64,000 nt of DNA, from positions 1 to 64,000 of the forward strand of contig CAMCVA010000011.1 in assembly GCA_945879625.1 (NCBI GenBank). Direction: 5' to 3'. Source of the stretch: Flavobacterium psychrophilum (lineage in GTDB: Bacteria; Bacteroidota; Bacteroidia; Flavobacteriales; Flavobacteriaceae). The notes under the pieces are model-generated. The model was given only the letters and a program-made list of their open reading frames with translations. It ran no database searches and was not told the DNA's origin. Below, in pieces: positions 26,846 through 35,152 of this stretch (position 1 is its first letter; every line of letters begins with the position of its first letter). Made by a program: the position numbers and the translations under genes.

Positions 26846-26980
26846 CCACTAACAGCGGTTTTTCGCAACGCGGGGTTTGTAGTTTCAAAAAGTCATCTCG
26901 TTGCTTGGAAGTTTACGTTTCTTTTGATACATTAGAGTCCTGAAACCCGCGCTGCGCAAAGCCGCGAAACGTTATTCACA
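26846..26980 (+). other. attC-like recombination site 4
   Basis: The left end CCACTAAC (26846-26853) and right end GTTATTCACA (26971-26980) flank long arms. GCGGTTTTTCGCAACGCGGGGTTT pairs imperfectly with AAACCCGCGCTGCGCAAAGCCGC. Unlike sites 1-3, the left end does not complement the start of its unit (GTTATGCC at 25176, which would need GGCATAAC). This suggests that a deletion fused two units. Confidence 0.72.
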
Positions 26981-27065
26981 ATGCAAACAAGACAGCTAGA
27001 GCTGAACCTGAACAAAAAATGAAAATTTAGTATTACACTTGGAATTAATCAAAAAAGAAATAAGC

Positions 27066-28475
27066 ATGAAAAGTCTCAAACGCAGAATACATTGTTTAAT
27101 ACTACTATTGTTTATCCTTCATCAAAATATTTTGTTTGCACAATGCTGGGACAAAGTGAGTGCCAGTTCCAGCCATCAATTGGCAATTCAAAATGATGGA
27201 ACCTTGTGGGGGTGGGGCAGCTCCAGTGATTTGGGTATTGGCTTGCCGACAATTCCATATTACATTACTCCGATTCAAATAGGGACGCTAAATAATTGGG
27301 CAGACATCTCAGCGGGTGAAAATTTTTCATTGGGGATTAAAAACGATGGATCATTATGGGCATGGGGGTCATTCCCAGATCCTGCTATCGGAGGAAATAA
27401 CACCACAAATTTAAACACCTACTACCCAGTTCAAATTGGAAATGATTATGATTGGATTGAAGTCAGCGCTAGAGGGCAACATGCTCTTGGATTAAAATCA
27501 AACAATACGTTATGGGCATGGGGATTAAATAATACGGGACAGGTTGGTAATGGATTAAGCACCTGCACATTTTGTCCACCAATCTATCAAACTACTCCAT
27601 TGCAAATAGGGAGCGATAACGATTGGAAGCAAATCAGTGCTGGCGCGAACTTTTCTGGAGCTATTAAATTTAATGGAACACTTTGGTGCTGGGGGGACAA
27701 TACCGCAAACTTTGTAAATAACGGATTGCCACTCAATAATACACCGATACAAATTGGAACTGATACATCATGGAGCCAACTGGATTTTGGTAATTACTCT
27801 CATTTATTGGCCCTTAAAACTGATGGGACCATTTGGTCATGGGGTTACGACATTACTACAGACACTCCTTTTGTAGTTATTCCGATACCATCTCAAATTG
27901 GAACAAATAATTATTGGACAGATATCAGTGCGGGAGCAGATCATGATCTCGCAATTAAAAACGATGGAACAGTATGGTCATGGGGAAGAAATTACATTGG
28001 CCAAATAGGTAATGGAAATGTAGGAGGTGTTCAAACCTTACCTCAAATGATATTATCTTCCATAAATAACAATTTTATTAAAATTAGTGGAGGTATGGAA
28101 TTTTCTTCGGGAATCAAATCAGATGGAACTCTGTGGGCATGGGGGAGTAATGGTCTAGGTCAAATGGGTATAGGAAATAACCTGAATCAAGCAACGCCTC
28201 AGACGGTCAATTGTACTAAACTTGCAATATTTGAGGCCCCAAAAAACTTTGAGGCAACCCTCTTTCCAAACCCAACATCCGGTTTGCTTTTTCTGGTCGC
28301 TGCCCAAGAGTATGTTGATTCTGATTTCCAAATTTACAATCTGTTAGGAGAAGTTATATCAGAAGGCCGTATATCAGAAAACACAACCATTGATTTAAGC
28401 CATAACTCGAAAGGCCTTTATTTTTTAAGAATTGGTGACATGTTTAATCAAACATTCAAAATTGTATTAGAATAA
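27066..28475 (+). CDS. RCC1-repeat secreted protein with T9SS sorting domain (cassette 5)
   Basis: A 469-residue exported protein. A signal peptide (IHCLILLLFILHQNILFAQ) is followed by seven or so RCC1-type repeats of about 50 residues. The repeat pattern is W-x-x-I-S-A-G, then IKNDGTLWAWG, then G-x-G. They should fold as a seven-bladed beta-propeller. A C-terminal sorting domain (EATLFPNPTSGLLFLVA to QTFKIVLE) directs type IX secretion. The ATG at 27066 gives the signal peptide, and a TTG at 27039 is less likely. The next gene's ATG follows its stop directly. A propeller fold suggests binding, and the partner is unknown. Confidence 0.85.
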   Translation: MKSLKRRIHCLILLLFILHQNILFAQCWDKVSASSSHQLAIQNDGTLWGWGSSSDLGIGLPTIPYYITPIQIGTLNNWADISAGENFSLGIKNDGSLWAWGSFPDPAIGGNNTTNLNTYYPVQIGNDYDWIEVSARGQHALGLKSNNTLWAWGLNNTGQVGNGLSTCTFCPPIYQTTPLQIGSDNDWKQISAGANFSGAIKFNGTLWCWGDNTANFVNNGLPLNNTPIQIGTDTSWSQLDFGNYSHLLALKTDGTIWSWGYDITTDTPFVVIPIPSQIGTNNYWTDISAGADHDLAIKNDGTVWSWGRNYIGQIGNGNVGGVQTLPQMILSSINNNFIKISGGMEFSSGIKSDGTLWAWGSNGLGQMGIGNNLNQATPQTVNCTKLAIFEAPKNFEATLFPNPTSGLLFLVAAQEYVDSDFQIYNLLGEVISEGRISENTTIDLSHNSKGLYFLRIGDMFNQTFKIVLE

Positions 28476-31400
28476 ATGTTAATGCGAACTTGTAAAATAG
28501 TATTTATTACGATCGCTGTTTTATGTACGAACGTATGTTTTGGCCAATTAGTAATCAACGAGGGGAGCAATAAAAATTACCCCACCCTCTTAGATGAAGA
28601 CGGAGAATATGAAGATTGGATTGAAATTTACAATGCAGGGCCAACTCCGATAGATCTTTACAACTACAGTCTCAGCGACAATTCAAACCCAGGTGAATGG
28701 TCATTTCCGCATCAAATTATTCAGCCCAATGAGTACATAATAGTTTTTTGTAGCGGAAAAGACAGATTCGCATCATCTCCATTTACAAATGTTTTAACAG
28801 ATAGCACATTTACACCACAAACAGGTTGGAACACCCATCATTTTACGACTCCGTTCTATTGGGACGGCGTATCAAATATTGTTTTGAATCTTTGCACCTA
28901 CAACTCGTTTTACCAATGCAATTCCATTCATTCCCAAAGTTCCACAATATATAATTCGGCTACTATTGCATTGAATTACCCAGGTTCCGCATGCGGATTC
29001 AGCGGTGGAAGCAATGCCCAGCAGCGCCCAAATATTCGCTTTAACTCAACCAATGTAGGCACGGGCACCTTACAGAATGGCTACTACGACTATCCTTCGG
29101 CTTACAGCAACTGGTACGAAGGTGCTCGCCAACAATACCTTTACACGGCAACTGAATTGATATCAGCTGGCCTTTCAGCTGGAAACATAGATTCGCTTGC
29201 GTTTGATGTAATCGCAACTTGTCCAACAAATTTCCAGTTGTTTGAGTTAAGTCTAGCAAATACTGGAATCAATTCATTACAAACGAACTTTATTCCCCCA
29301 ACTGGAGTTAGAAACCACACTAATTTCAAAATAAGTTCCAATGGTGAGACAATAAAACTATATAATCCATCTAACGTTTTAGTTAGTTCTTTGAACGTAA
29401 ATTGTGGGCAAGGAGTTGGTGTGAGTATTGGATCTTTTCCTGATTCGGCTCCAAACATTCAAAAATTTGGGACTCCAACACCAGGCGCAACAAACAATTT
29501 TTCAACTCCTTTTACAAATTATGCCATTGCTCCTTTGTTTTCAATGGTTGGAGGGGTGTACACTTCAGGCTTCACTGTTAGTATCACGGACCCTAATTCG
29601 CCCAGTGCGAATGTCTTTTATACGCTTGACGGAAGCGATCCTGACACAACTTCCAGTTTATGGAATGGGACGTCTATTCCAATATCACAAACAACAGTTT
29701 TACGAGCAAGGGCATTTATCAATGGTTATCTACCAAGCACTACATCAACAGCCAGTTATTTGTTTAACCTGAATCATATTACCCCAATTATTTCGGTAAT
29801 TACAGACACATCTAATTTGTACGGCCCTAACGGAATGTTTGACAATCCCACGCTGGATTTATTAAAACCTGCATACGTTGAATATTTTGACTCAACAGCA
29901 AACCATAATCTGATCCATTCCGGAAAAACGGGAATTATGATGGATGGAGGGTGGTCAGCACGTTCACGTGCACAAAGAGCATTTCGTATCAATTTTGATC
30001 ATGGCGTGTTGGGCGATGGTCCCATTATGCACAATGTAATACCGGACCGTCCAAACCGTTTTCAGTATGGTGACTTTTACCTCAGAAATGGAAGTAACAA
30101 TTATTTGACCTTGCCCTATAAAGATGCTGCAAGTTGTAAAATGATGGCGGATGGAAGCAATAACTATTATTCAGCATGGAGACCTGCTTCAGTATATATC
30201 AATGGGAATTACTGGGGGCTGTATGAAGTAAGAGAAAAAACGAACTCTGAGATGTTCGAACTTTCCGAAAATGCAGACCCCGATGCCATCGAAATACTAA
30301 CTTCCTCTTCCCAATATGGATTCAACCTTCGTGCAATTGAAGGCTCCGTTCAATCATTCTACGATTCATATGATAGTTTATTGCAACTTAATCCAACCGA
30401 TACCAATTATTGGAATCAAGCCGATCAATATTTTGATATGAAGTACTACAACGACTACATTATTGCCGAAATGTGGATTGACAATGTGGATTGGGCATTT
30501 AATTACAACAATTTAAAACTATACCGATCAGATGCAACAAACTACCGTTGGCGTTATATTCTTAATGATTTAGAATATGGGTTACAACCCAACGACCAAC
30601 CATGGATTGTAAATTGCAATCATAATTTTCTATCGCAACTTTTTCAGGCCGATCCCAATAATCCACATTTGAATATTTGGTTAAGAGGCATTCAAAACGA
30701 TCGATTCCGCAATTACTTTATTAATCGATTTGCCGATCAAATGAATACCCTTTATTTACCATCCAGATTACTTGCAATAGATAGTTCAATGTACAACCAA
30801 ACCGTTGTCGAAATGGCAAACGAATATTACAGATGGGGCGATTCGCTCAATGTAGCAGGCCAGATGAACGATTTTAATCAATATCATTTATTATATCAAA
30901 GTGAATTGTCCTGCCGCTCAGAACAAGTTAGAAATCACATTCAAAGCGAGTTTAATTTACCACAACAAGTTGACGTCAGCCTTGATGTATTTCCTGCAAA
31001 TGCCGGGAAAATCAACATCAGCACAATTACTCCCAATTCATATCCTTGGAGCGGTATTTACTTCGATGGAGTTCCTATAAAAATAGAAGCAGAAGCAATG
31101 CCGGGTTATCAATTTTCTCATTGGGAGGCAAATGGATTGATTTCAGACACCTTAAATGCCGTCTTTTTGGACACGCTTCAAACAAATAGCATATCTTTCA
31201 AAGCATATTTTATTTCAACGTTAGGAATCAACGAATTGACTTCACAATCAATTTTAGTTTATACGAATCCAACTTCAGAAAAAATAATCATTAAACATGT
31301 AAATTCTTCGGAGATATTAGATAAGCTAAATATTATTGATGCGATGGGTAGAAAATACAATATACCCTTTTCTGCATCTGGAAACGGAGAATATGTAGTT

Positions 31401-31490
31401 GACGTATCAAGCTTTACGAGTGGTTACTACATAATTAACTTCACTTCAAAAAATGGCAGAATGTTTAACGCACCATTTATTAAGCAATGA
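28476..31490 (+). CDS. Lamin-tail/CotH-domain secreted protein with T9SS sorting domain (cassette 5)
   Basis: A 1004-residue multidomain exported protein. After the signal peptide comes a lamin-tail domain (about 25-110, NEGSNKNYPTLLDEDGEYED). A beta-rich insert and a chitobiase/FN3-like domain (about 355-435, VFYTLDGSDPDTTSS) follow. Then come a CotH-like domain (about 440-800, with LRNGSNNYLTLPYKDAASC and YINGNYWGLYEVREK), a short repeat domain and a sorting domain (LVYTNPTSEKIIIKH). CotH proteins in Bacillus are atypical protein kinases of the spore coat. The role on flavobacterial surfaces is unknown. It is directly adjacent to the RCC1 gene, so both probably travel together. Its stop is 14 nt before attC-like site 5. 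Confidence 0.85.
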   Translation: MLMRTCKIVFITIAVLCTNVCFGQLVINEGSNKNYPTLLDEDGEYEDWIEIYNAGPTPIDLYNYSLSDNSNPGEWSFPHQIIQPNEYIIVFCSGKDRFASSPFTNVLTDSTFTPQTGWNTHHFTTPFYWDGVSNIVLNLCTYNSFYQCNSIHSQSSTIYNSATIALNYPGSACGFSGGSNAQQRPNIRFNSTNVGTGTLQNGYYDYPSAYSNWYEGARQQYLYTATELISAGLSAGNIDSLAFDVIATCPTNFQLFELSLANTGINSLQTNFIPPTGVRNHTNFKISSNGETIKLYNPSNVLVSSLNVNCGQGVGVSIGSFPDSAPNIQKFGTPTPGATNNFSTPFTNYAIAPLFSMVGGVYTSGFTVSITDPNSPSANVFYTLDGSDPDTTSSLWNGTSIPISQTTVLRARAFINGYLPSTTSTASYLFNLNHITPIISVITDTSNLYGPNGMFDNPTLDLLKPAYVEYFDSTANHNLIHSGKTGIMMDGGWSARSRAQRAFRINFDHGVLGDGPIMHNVIPDRPNRFQYGDFYLRNGSNNYLTLPYKDAASCKMMADGSNNYYSAWRPASVYINGNYWGLYEVREKTNSEMFELSENADPDAIEILTSSSQYGFNLRAIEGSVQSFYDSYDSLLQLNPTDTNYWNQADQYFDMKYYNDYIIAEMWIDNVDWAFNYNNLKLYRSDATNYRWRYILNDLEYGLQPNDQPWIVNCNHNFLSQLFQADPNNPHLNIWLRGIQNDRFRNYFINRFADQMNTLYLPSRLLAIDSSMYNQTVVEMANEYYRWGDSLNVAGQMNDFNQYHLLYQSELSCRSEQVRNHIQSEFNLPQQVDVSLDVFPANAGKINISTITPNSYPWSGIYFDGVPIKIEAEAMPGYQFSHWEANGLISDTLNAVFLDTLQTNSISFKAYFISTLGINELTSQSILVYTNPTSEKIIIKHVNSSEILDKLNIIDAMGRKYNIPFSASGNGEYVVDVSSFTSGYYIINFTSKNGRMFNAPFIKQ

Positions 31491-31503
31491 GTCGAAATTG
31501 CAC

Positions 31504-31640
31504 TGTGTATAACAGCACCTACCCAAAAGTGGCGGTTCAGTGGTTAAATCAAGCTTTGTGCTTCTATCAAAGTTTGTGCTTAACTGACAGTGAAGTGCTT
31601 CGAAATCGCCACCTTCGGGTAGCTGCAAATCGTTAGTTGA
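31504..31640 (+). other. attC-like recombination site 5
   Basis: TGTGTATAAC (31504-31513) complements GTTATTCACA at 26971 with one mismatch, across 4.6 kb. The right end is GTTAGTTGA (31632-31640). The arms GCACCTACCC and GGGTAGCTGC are the same as at site 1, with inner GTGGCG pairing CGCCAC. The centre contains a second stem, GTTAAATCAAGC with a related inverted copy. It is the last recognisable site. Unit 6 has no detectable right end. Confidence 0.76.
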
Positions 31641-31672
31641 AATACGTATCTTTATTACCCAAAACCTAAAAC

Positions 31673-32152
31673 ATGAACCATAAAGACATTATTGAGGAAC
31701 TTCAATTACAACCTCATCCAGAAGGCGGTTTTTATGCTGAAACATATCGATCTTCTGCATTTACACTCAACCAAAATGGAGAAAAAAGGAATGTCAGTAC
31801 AGCCATTTATTTTCTTCTTCACGATGCAGAGAAATCAAATTTTCATCGAATTCAATCGGACGAACTTTGGTTTTTTCATCAAGGAGACCCTATTGAAATT
31901 GTGACAATCCAAGACGGAAAAGCCAGTTCTATTATTTTGGGTAATAACATGAAAAACGGTGAATTACCCCAAGCCACAATCCCGGCGAATACTTGGTTTG
32001 GGTCTAAACTCAAAGACGGAAAAGGCTACGCACTTGTGAGCTGCACTGTTGCTCCTGGCTTTGATTTTCTAGATTTTGAACTGGCAGAGCGTGAAAAATT
32101 GGTAACTGAGTTCCCAAATCTGAGGGCGTTAATTGAAGAATTTACCCCTTAA
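31673..32152 (+). CDS. DUF985-type cupin protein (cassette 6, partial unit)
   Basis: A 159-residue single-domain cupin. The features are LQPHPEGGFYAETYRS, STAIYFLLHDAEKSNFHRIQSDELWFFHQGDPIEI (metal-site histidines and Glu expected here), IPANTWFGSKL and CTVAPGFDFLDFELA. The family is widespread, and reported members include epimerase-like and metal-binding proteins. Function here is unknown. It begins 33 nt after the boundary GTTAGTTGA, like other cassette genes, but no attC-like site follows. Confidence 0.85.
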   Translation: MNHKDIIEELQLQPHPEGGFYAETYRSSAFTLNQNGEKRNVSTAIYFLLHDAEKSNFHRIQSDELWFFHQGDPIEIVTIQDGKASSIILGNNMKNGELPQATIPANTWFGSKLKDGKGYALVSCTVAPGFDFLDFELAEREKLVTEFPNLRALIEEFTP

Positions 32153-32274
32153 GCGTATTGCTCCAACGCTGCCGCGCGAAATGAAATTCGACGAAGTCAA
32201 TCCTCTTGTATTGAAACAGGTTTTTTTTAAAAAAATTACCCACAACCTTGCCTATTTGGAAAGTCTTCTTATAG

Positions 32275-32457
32275 TTGATCGTATCAAATGATAGCATCAG
32301 TGATTTAGATTTTAACCTAGCCTTTAGTTCCCCTGCAGAATTTTTAGAATTGAGCGATGATTGGGAAATTATTGAAAAATCAACAACTGTAATTAAATTA
32401 AAAGATGTTAGCCGTGGAAATGGCGGAACCGATTATTTAACATTTACTAAAAATTAA
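32275..32457 (+). pseudogene. Possible C-terminal gene fragment in the 32.15-32.53 kb gap
   Basis: A 60-codon open frame follows a stop at 32272-32274 and has only a TTG as a possible start. It encodes FSSPAEFLELSDDWEIIEKS and ends GTDYLTFTKN, which reads like the end of a small flavobacterial protein that has lost its start. The rest of the 418-base gap holds GACGAAGTCAATCC (about 32200), also found twice near 35.5 kb, and the terminator at 32533. I see no attC-like site. The product is not recognised. Confidence 0.3.
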
Positions 32458-32532
32458 TACGGTCACATAAAGCAATTTGGAACTGAGGAGTTAACCCAAC
32501 TAAATCTGTATAGACTGACACCTTTTGGCATC

Positions 32533-32562
32533 AAAAAAAACCACTGAGAACAGCAGTGGTTT
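32533..32562 (-). terminator. Terminator of the FKBP-like lipoprotein gene
   Basis: AAACCACTG (32538-32546) pairs with CAGTGGTTT (32554-32562). On the minus strand it is followed by a T run (plus-strand A run 32533-32540). Confidence 0.8.
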
Positions 32563-32569
32563 GTTGGTT

Positions 32570-33595
32570 TTAATGACAGGTCTTGTCTAAATACCTTCGC
32601 ACTCGTGTGGGGGTTATGTAATCTAAGCTACAAGATGGCACTCCTTTTGATTCGTCAACCAATGGAGTTGCAGGATCATCAACGGCAGCGCCGTTGTAGG
32701 GATAATAACGCACTCCGCCAGCCGAATCGGTGTATTTGGTTTCGGTTTTGGTAAAATAGCCATCGCCGTCATCGTCAACATCTAAATAATCTTGCGTGCC
32801 ATCTTCATCGGTGTCGTCGTTGGTGAAATCGCCATCGTTATTGGTGTCTTCGTTAATTGATAAAATACCGTCAGAATCTTGATCGGCTCGGCGTACATCA
32901 TATAATTTGAAAGAAAAAACTAAAGGCGAATAGGAAGGAATACTTCCGCTACCTATATTGTAATAGGCCAAACCCGAAGGCAAGAACATCACGCCTGCGC
33001 CAAAATCAGTATATATAATAGGATTTGGACCTGGATTGGTATTAATCACCCCCGATTTAAATTTGGGAAATACTTTTTGCCAACCGCGAATGGTTTGATT
33101 CAAGGGTATAAAATTGTCTGGAAAAGGAATGTATTCAAAATCTTTACTAACCAAACTGTCAACGGCAACACCATCAACAGTCTTTGTGTCGTAATCCAAG
33201 TAAGATCCTTTGTAGGAAGCAAGCACTTCGTCTACGCTTACAGGAGCAATTCCGGCCACATTGCCTTGTCGCAAATTGAGGTAATATACGGTGTAGTCCA
33301 CTTCGTCATACGTTACCACGGTAGAATCCAACAATGGACTATCCCAAATAGGCGTTAAAGTGGTGTTTCCGGTAGGAATTCGGGTGAGTTTGATGTCTTG
33401 ATCAGTGTTGTCAGAACTAGACGTAATTGACTCAATATAAAAGTTTTTTAAATACTCGCGAATGGTTTCGATTTCGGTGTCATATTGCTCTTGGTAATCG
33501 CGTGGAGGACTAATTACGGGGCCGTCTGCTTTGTTGCAAGAAAATAAAACGGTAAGGGTTGCGAATACAATAAAATATAACTTAAATTTGTTCAT
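32570..33595 (-). CDS. FKBP-like lipoprotein with calcium-binding Asp-rich repeats
   Basis: A 341-residue lipoprotein. The signal sequence ends in a lipobox (TVLFSCNKADG). The middle (about 95-230) resembles FKBP-type peptidyl-prolyl isomerases of the flavobacterial gliding-protein kind, with VSVDEVLASYKGSYLD, LNQTIRGWQKVFPKFKSG and FLPSGLAYYN. It is followed by thrombospondin-type-3-like calcium-binding repeats (DQDSDGILSINEDTNNDGDF and DEDGTQDYLDVDDDGDGYF). It probably acts as a periplasmic or outer-membrane folding factor. Catalytic activity is uncertain. It is monocistronic. Confidence 0.78.
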   Translation of the reverse strand: MNKFKLYFIVFATLTVLFSCNKADGPVISPPRDYQEQYDTEIETIREYLKNFYIESITSSSDNTDQDIKLTRIPTGNTTLTPIWDSPLLDSTVVTYDEVDYTVYYLNLRQGNVAGIAPVSVDEVLASYKGSYLDYDTKTVDGVAVDSLVSKDFEYIPFPDNFIPLNQTIRGWQKVFPKFKSGVINTNPGPNPIIYTDFGAGVMFLPSGLAYYNIGSGSIPSYSPLVFSFKLYDVRRADQDSDGILSINEDTNNDGDFTNDDTDEDGTQDYLDVDDDGDGYFTKTETKYTDSAGGVRYYPYNGAAVDDPATPLVDESKGVPSCSLDYITPTRVRRYLDKTCH

Positions 33596-33673
33596 CAGGA
33601 CTTAATTTTAGGTGCGCAAGATACAATTTTGATTTATTTTTGTGTACTATTTAACGCCGATTTTAGAAAAAAG

Positions 33674-34057
33674 ATGAGAGTAGATAAGTATCTGTGGTGC
33701 GTGCGCTATTACAAAACCCGAAACATGGTTACAGAAGCCTGTCGAAAAAATCAGGTGACTGTAAATGGCCAAGTAGCCAAAGCTTCCCGAGAGGTTTTCC
33801 CCTCCGATCACATCACGTTTCGCAAGGATCAAATTACCTATAAAATCGCCGTTTTAGATATACCTGAGAATCGAGTGGGCGCCAAATTGGTCGACATCTA
33901 CAGAAAAGACGAAACACCCGCAGAGGCTTTTCAACACCTCGAATTACTCAAACTCTCGAAAGAACATTACCGCAAAACGGGTGATGGCCGTCCTACCAAA
34001 AAAGACCGTCGCGATTTAGTTGATTTTGAAAACACCACCGAAGACCAAGAAAATTAA
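33674..34057 (+). CDS. S4-domain RNA-binding protein (Hsp15-like)
   Basis: A 127-residue protein. The N-terminal S4 domain reads MRVDKYLWCVRYYKTRNMVTE followed by CRKNQVTVNGQVAKASREV. A basic tail (KKDRRDLVDF) ends the protein. Hsp15 homologues bind stalled 50S subunits carrying nascent chains and help recycle them. A start at the ATG 33674 is preferred because the longer frame adds a hydrophobic, unrelated 15-residue extension from a TTG. The next gene follows after 15 nt, so both are probably cotranscribed. Confidence 0.88.
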   Translation: MRVDKYLWCVRYYKTRNMVTEACRKNQVTVNGQVAKASREVFPSDHITFRKDQITYKIAVLDIPENRVGAKLVDIYRKDETPAEAFQHLELLKLSKEHYRKTGDGRPTKKDRRDLVDFENTTEDQEN

Positions 34058-34072
34058 ATATCCATTTGCCAC

Positions 34073-34570
34073 ATGAGTCAAAACATCATCCTCACCCAAG
34101 CCGAAATTGACCACAAAATAAAGCGGATTGCCTATCAGATCTACGAAACCTATGTAGACGAAAAAGAAATTGTGATTGCAGGAATTGCCCAAAACGGATT
34201 TATTTTGGCACAAAAAATTGCTCGCGCATTACAGCTCATTTCATCGCTCGAAGTAAGTTTATGTGAAGTGAGACTCAATAAACAACAACCCCATTTGCCA
34301 GTCACTACATCAATGGCAGCCCAAGACTACGAAAACAAAGGATTGGTTTTGGTTGATGATGTGCTTAATTCAGGAAGCACATTGGTATATGGTGTGAAGC
34401 ACTTTTTAGAAGTGCCGTTGGGTAAATTTAAAACGGCCGTTTTGATTGACCGCAACCATAAAAAATACCCCGTAAAAGCTGATTTCAAAGGCATTTCCTT
34501 GAGCACTTCTATGCAAGAGCACGTGCAAGTAGTCTTTGCAGAATCGGGGGATTACGCATGTTTAGCTTAA
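34073..34570 (+). CDS. PyrR-like phosphoribosyltransferase family protein
   Basis: A 165-residue type I phosphoribosyltransferase fold protein. The PRPP-binding loop is clear (GLVLVDDVLNSGSTLVYGVKHF), with an earlier IAGIAQNGFILAQKI region. Relatives include PyrR, the uracil phosphoribosyltransferase and pyrimidine operon regulator. No pyr gene is adjacent except carB far away, so regulation of pyrimidine genes is not evident. Its 3' end overlaps the convergent aroK by 9 nt. Confidence 0.82.
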   Translation: MSQNIILTQAEIDHKIKRIAYQIYETYVDEKEIVIAGIAQNGFILAQKIARALQLISSLEVSLCEVRLNKQQPHLPVTTSMAAQDYENKGLVLVDDVLNSGSTLVYGVKHFLEVPLGKFKTAVLIDRNHKKYPVKADFKGISLSTSMQEHVQVVFAESGDYACLA

Positions 34571-35083
34571 TAAATTAAGCAATTCATGGGTGATTTCATC
34601 TGGTGATTTTTGGTCAACTAGAACAATCAAATTCGACTGATTGTAGTAATAACTTCGCTCAAACAATTGTTTGGCAATAAATTCTTCTAATTCTTCTTCG
34701 GGAATGGCTTGCAATATCGGACGTTGATCTCGCTCGGCAGCTGCTCGATCTTTTAAGGTTGTAATTGAAGCCTTTAAGTAAATTGACTGGCAATCGGGTC
34801 GTGTGTACACCAAGTGATTCTGCGCATAACAGGGTGTGCCACCGCCCAAACTCAACACAAAATTTGATTGTGTTTCTAATACTTCCTGAAGTACGTGGTG
34901 TTCAACTTTTCTAAAATAGACTTCGCCATTCTTGGCAAACAAGTCTGAAATGGATTTTCCTTCCTTTTGACTGATGATTTTATCTAAATCCAAATGGGTT
35001 TTAGCCGTTTTTTGGGCTAATAATTGTCCAATTGTTGACTTGCCAACACCCATATAACCCACTAAAATCAGTTTATCAATCAT
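34562..35083 (-). CDS. aroK: Shikimate kinase
   Basis: Phosphorylates shikimate at the 3-hydroxyl in aromatic amino acid synthesis. The 173-residue length fits. The P-loop is GYMGVGKSTIGQLLAQ, followed by the shikimate-binding DLDKII, the FRKVEHHVL Arg region, LSLGGGTPCY and the lid RDQRPIL. The start matches the usual MIDKLILVGYMG. It overlaps the convergent phosphoribosyltransferase gene. Confidence 0.96.
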   Translation of the reverse strand: MIDKLILVGYMGVGKSTIGQLLAQKTAKTHLDLDKIISQKEGKSISDLFAKNGEVYFRKVEHHVLQEVLETQSNFVLSLGGGTPCYAQNHLVYTRPDCQSIYLKASITTLKDRAAAERDQRPILQAIPEEELEEFIAKQLFERSYYYNQSNLIVLVDQKSPDEITHELLNLLS

Positions 35084-35152
35084 GGTAATTCCTTGTCTAT
35101 AAAGGCCTTGCTTTGAATTCGGTCAAAAAGGTAAATTTAAAACAAAATTGCT

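Larger units (their letters stand above)
19891..31640 (+). mobile_element. Integron-like gene cassette array without an integrase (CALIN-like)
   Basis: Five attC-like palindromes (20439, 24119, 25080, 26846, 31504), plus a degenerate one at 19801, delimit units that all point right. In integrons the recombined cassette starts at G/TTRRRY and its own attC begins with the complement of that start. Here the pairs are GTTATAGGC with GCCTATAAC, GTTAAGGGC with GCCCTTAAC and GTTACAAGC with GCTTGTAAC, all exact at nine bases. GTTATTCACA with TGTGTATAAC has one mismatch. Each match spans a whole unit, while the two ends inside one palindrome do not match beyond the core. Units are 675, 3627, 983, 1795 and 4661 bp. 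No tyrosine recombinase gene is in the window. Confidence 0.8.

Noticed and set aside
26740..26943. A 67-codon frame overlapping the avd fragment and attC-like site 4
   Set aside because: Its only protein-like part (LLKDSIGKQI) is explained as the frameshifted continuation of avd, and the rest is palindrome sequence.
26637..27066. Search for a DGR template repeat and reverse transcriptase after the avd fragment
   Set aside because: No adenine-rich copy of 26518-26637 and no reverse transcriptase YxDD-bearing frame was seen here or elsewhere in the window.
19891..32570. Search for an integron integrase in or beside the array
   Set aside because: No frame shows tyrosine recombinase motifs. 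The left neighbour is transketolase and the right neighbour an FKBP-like lipoprotein, so no integrase is claimed.
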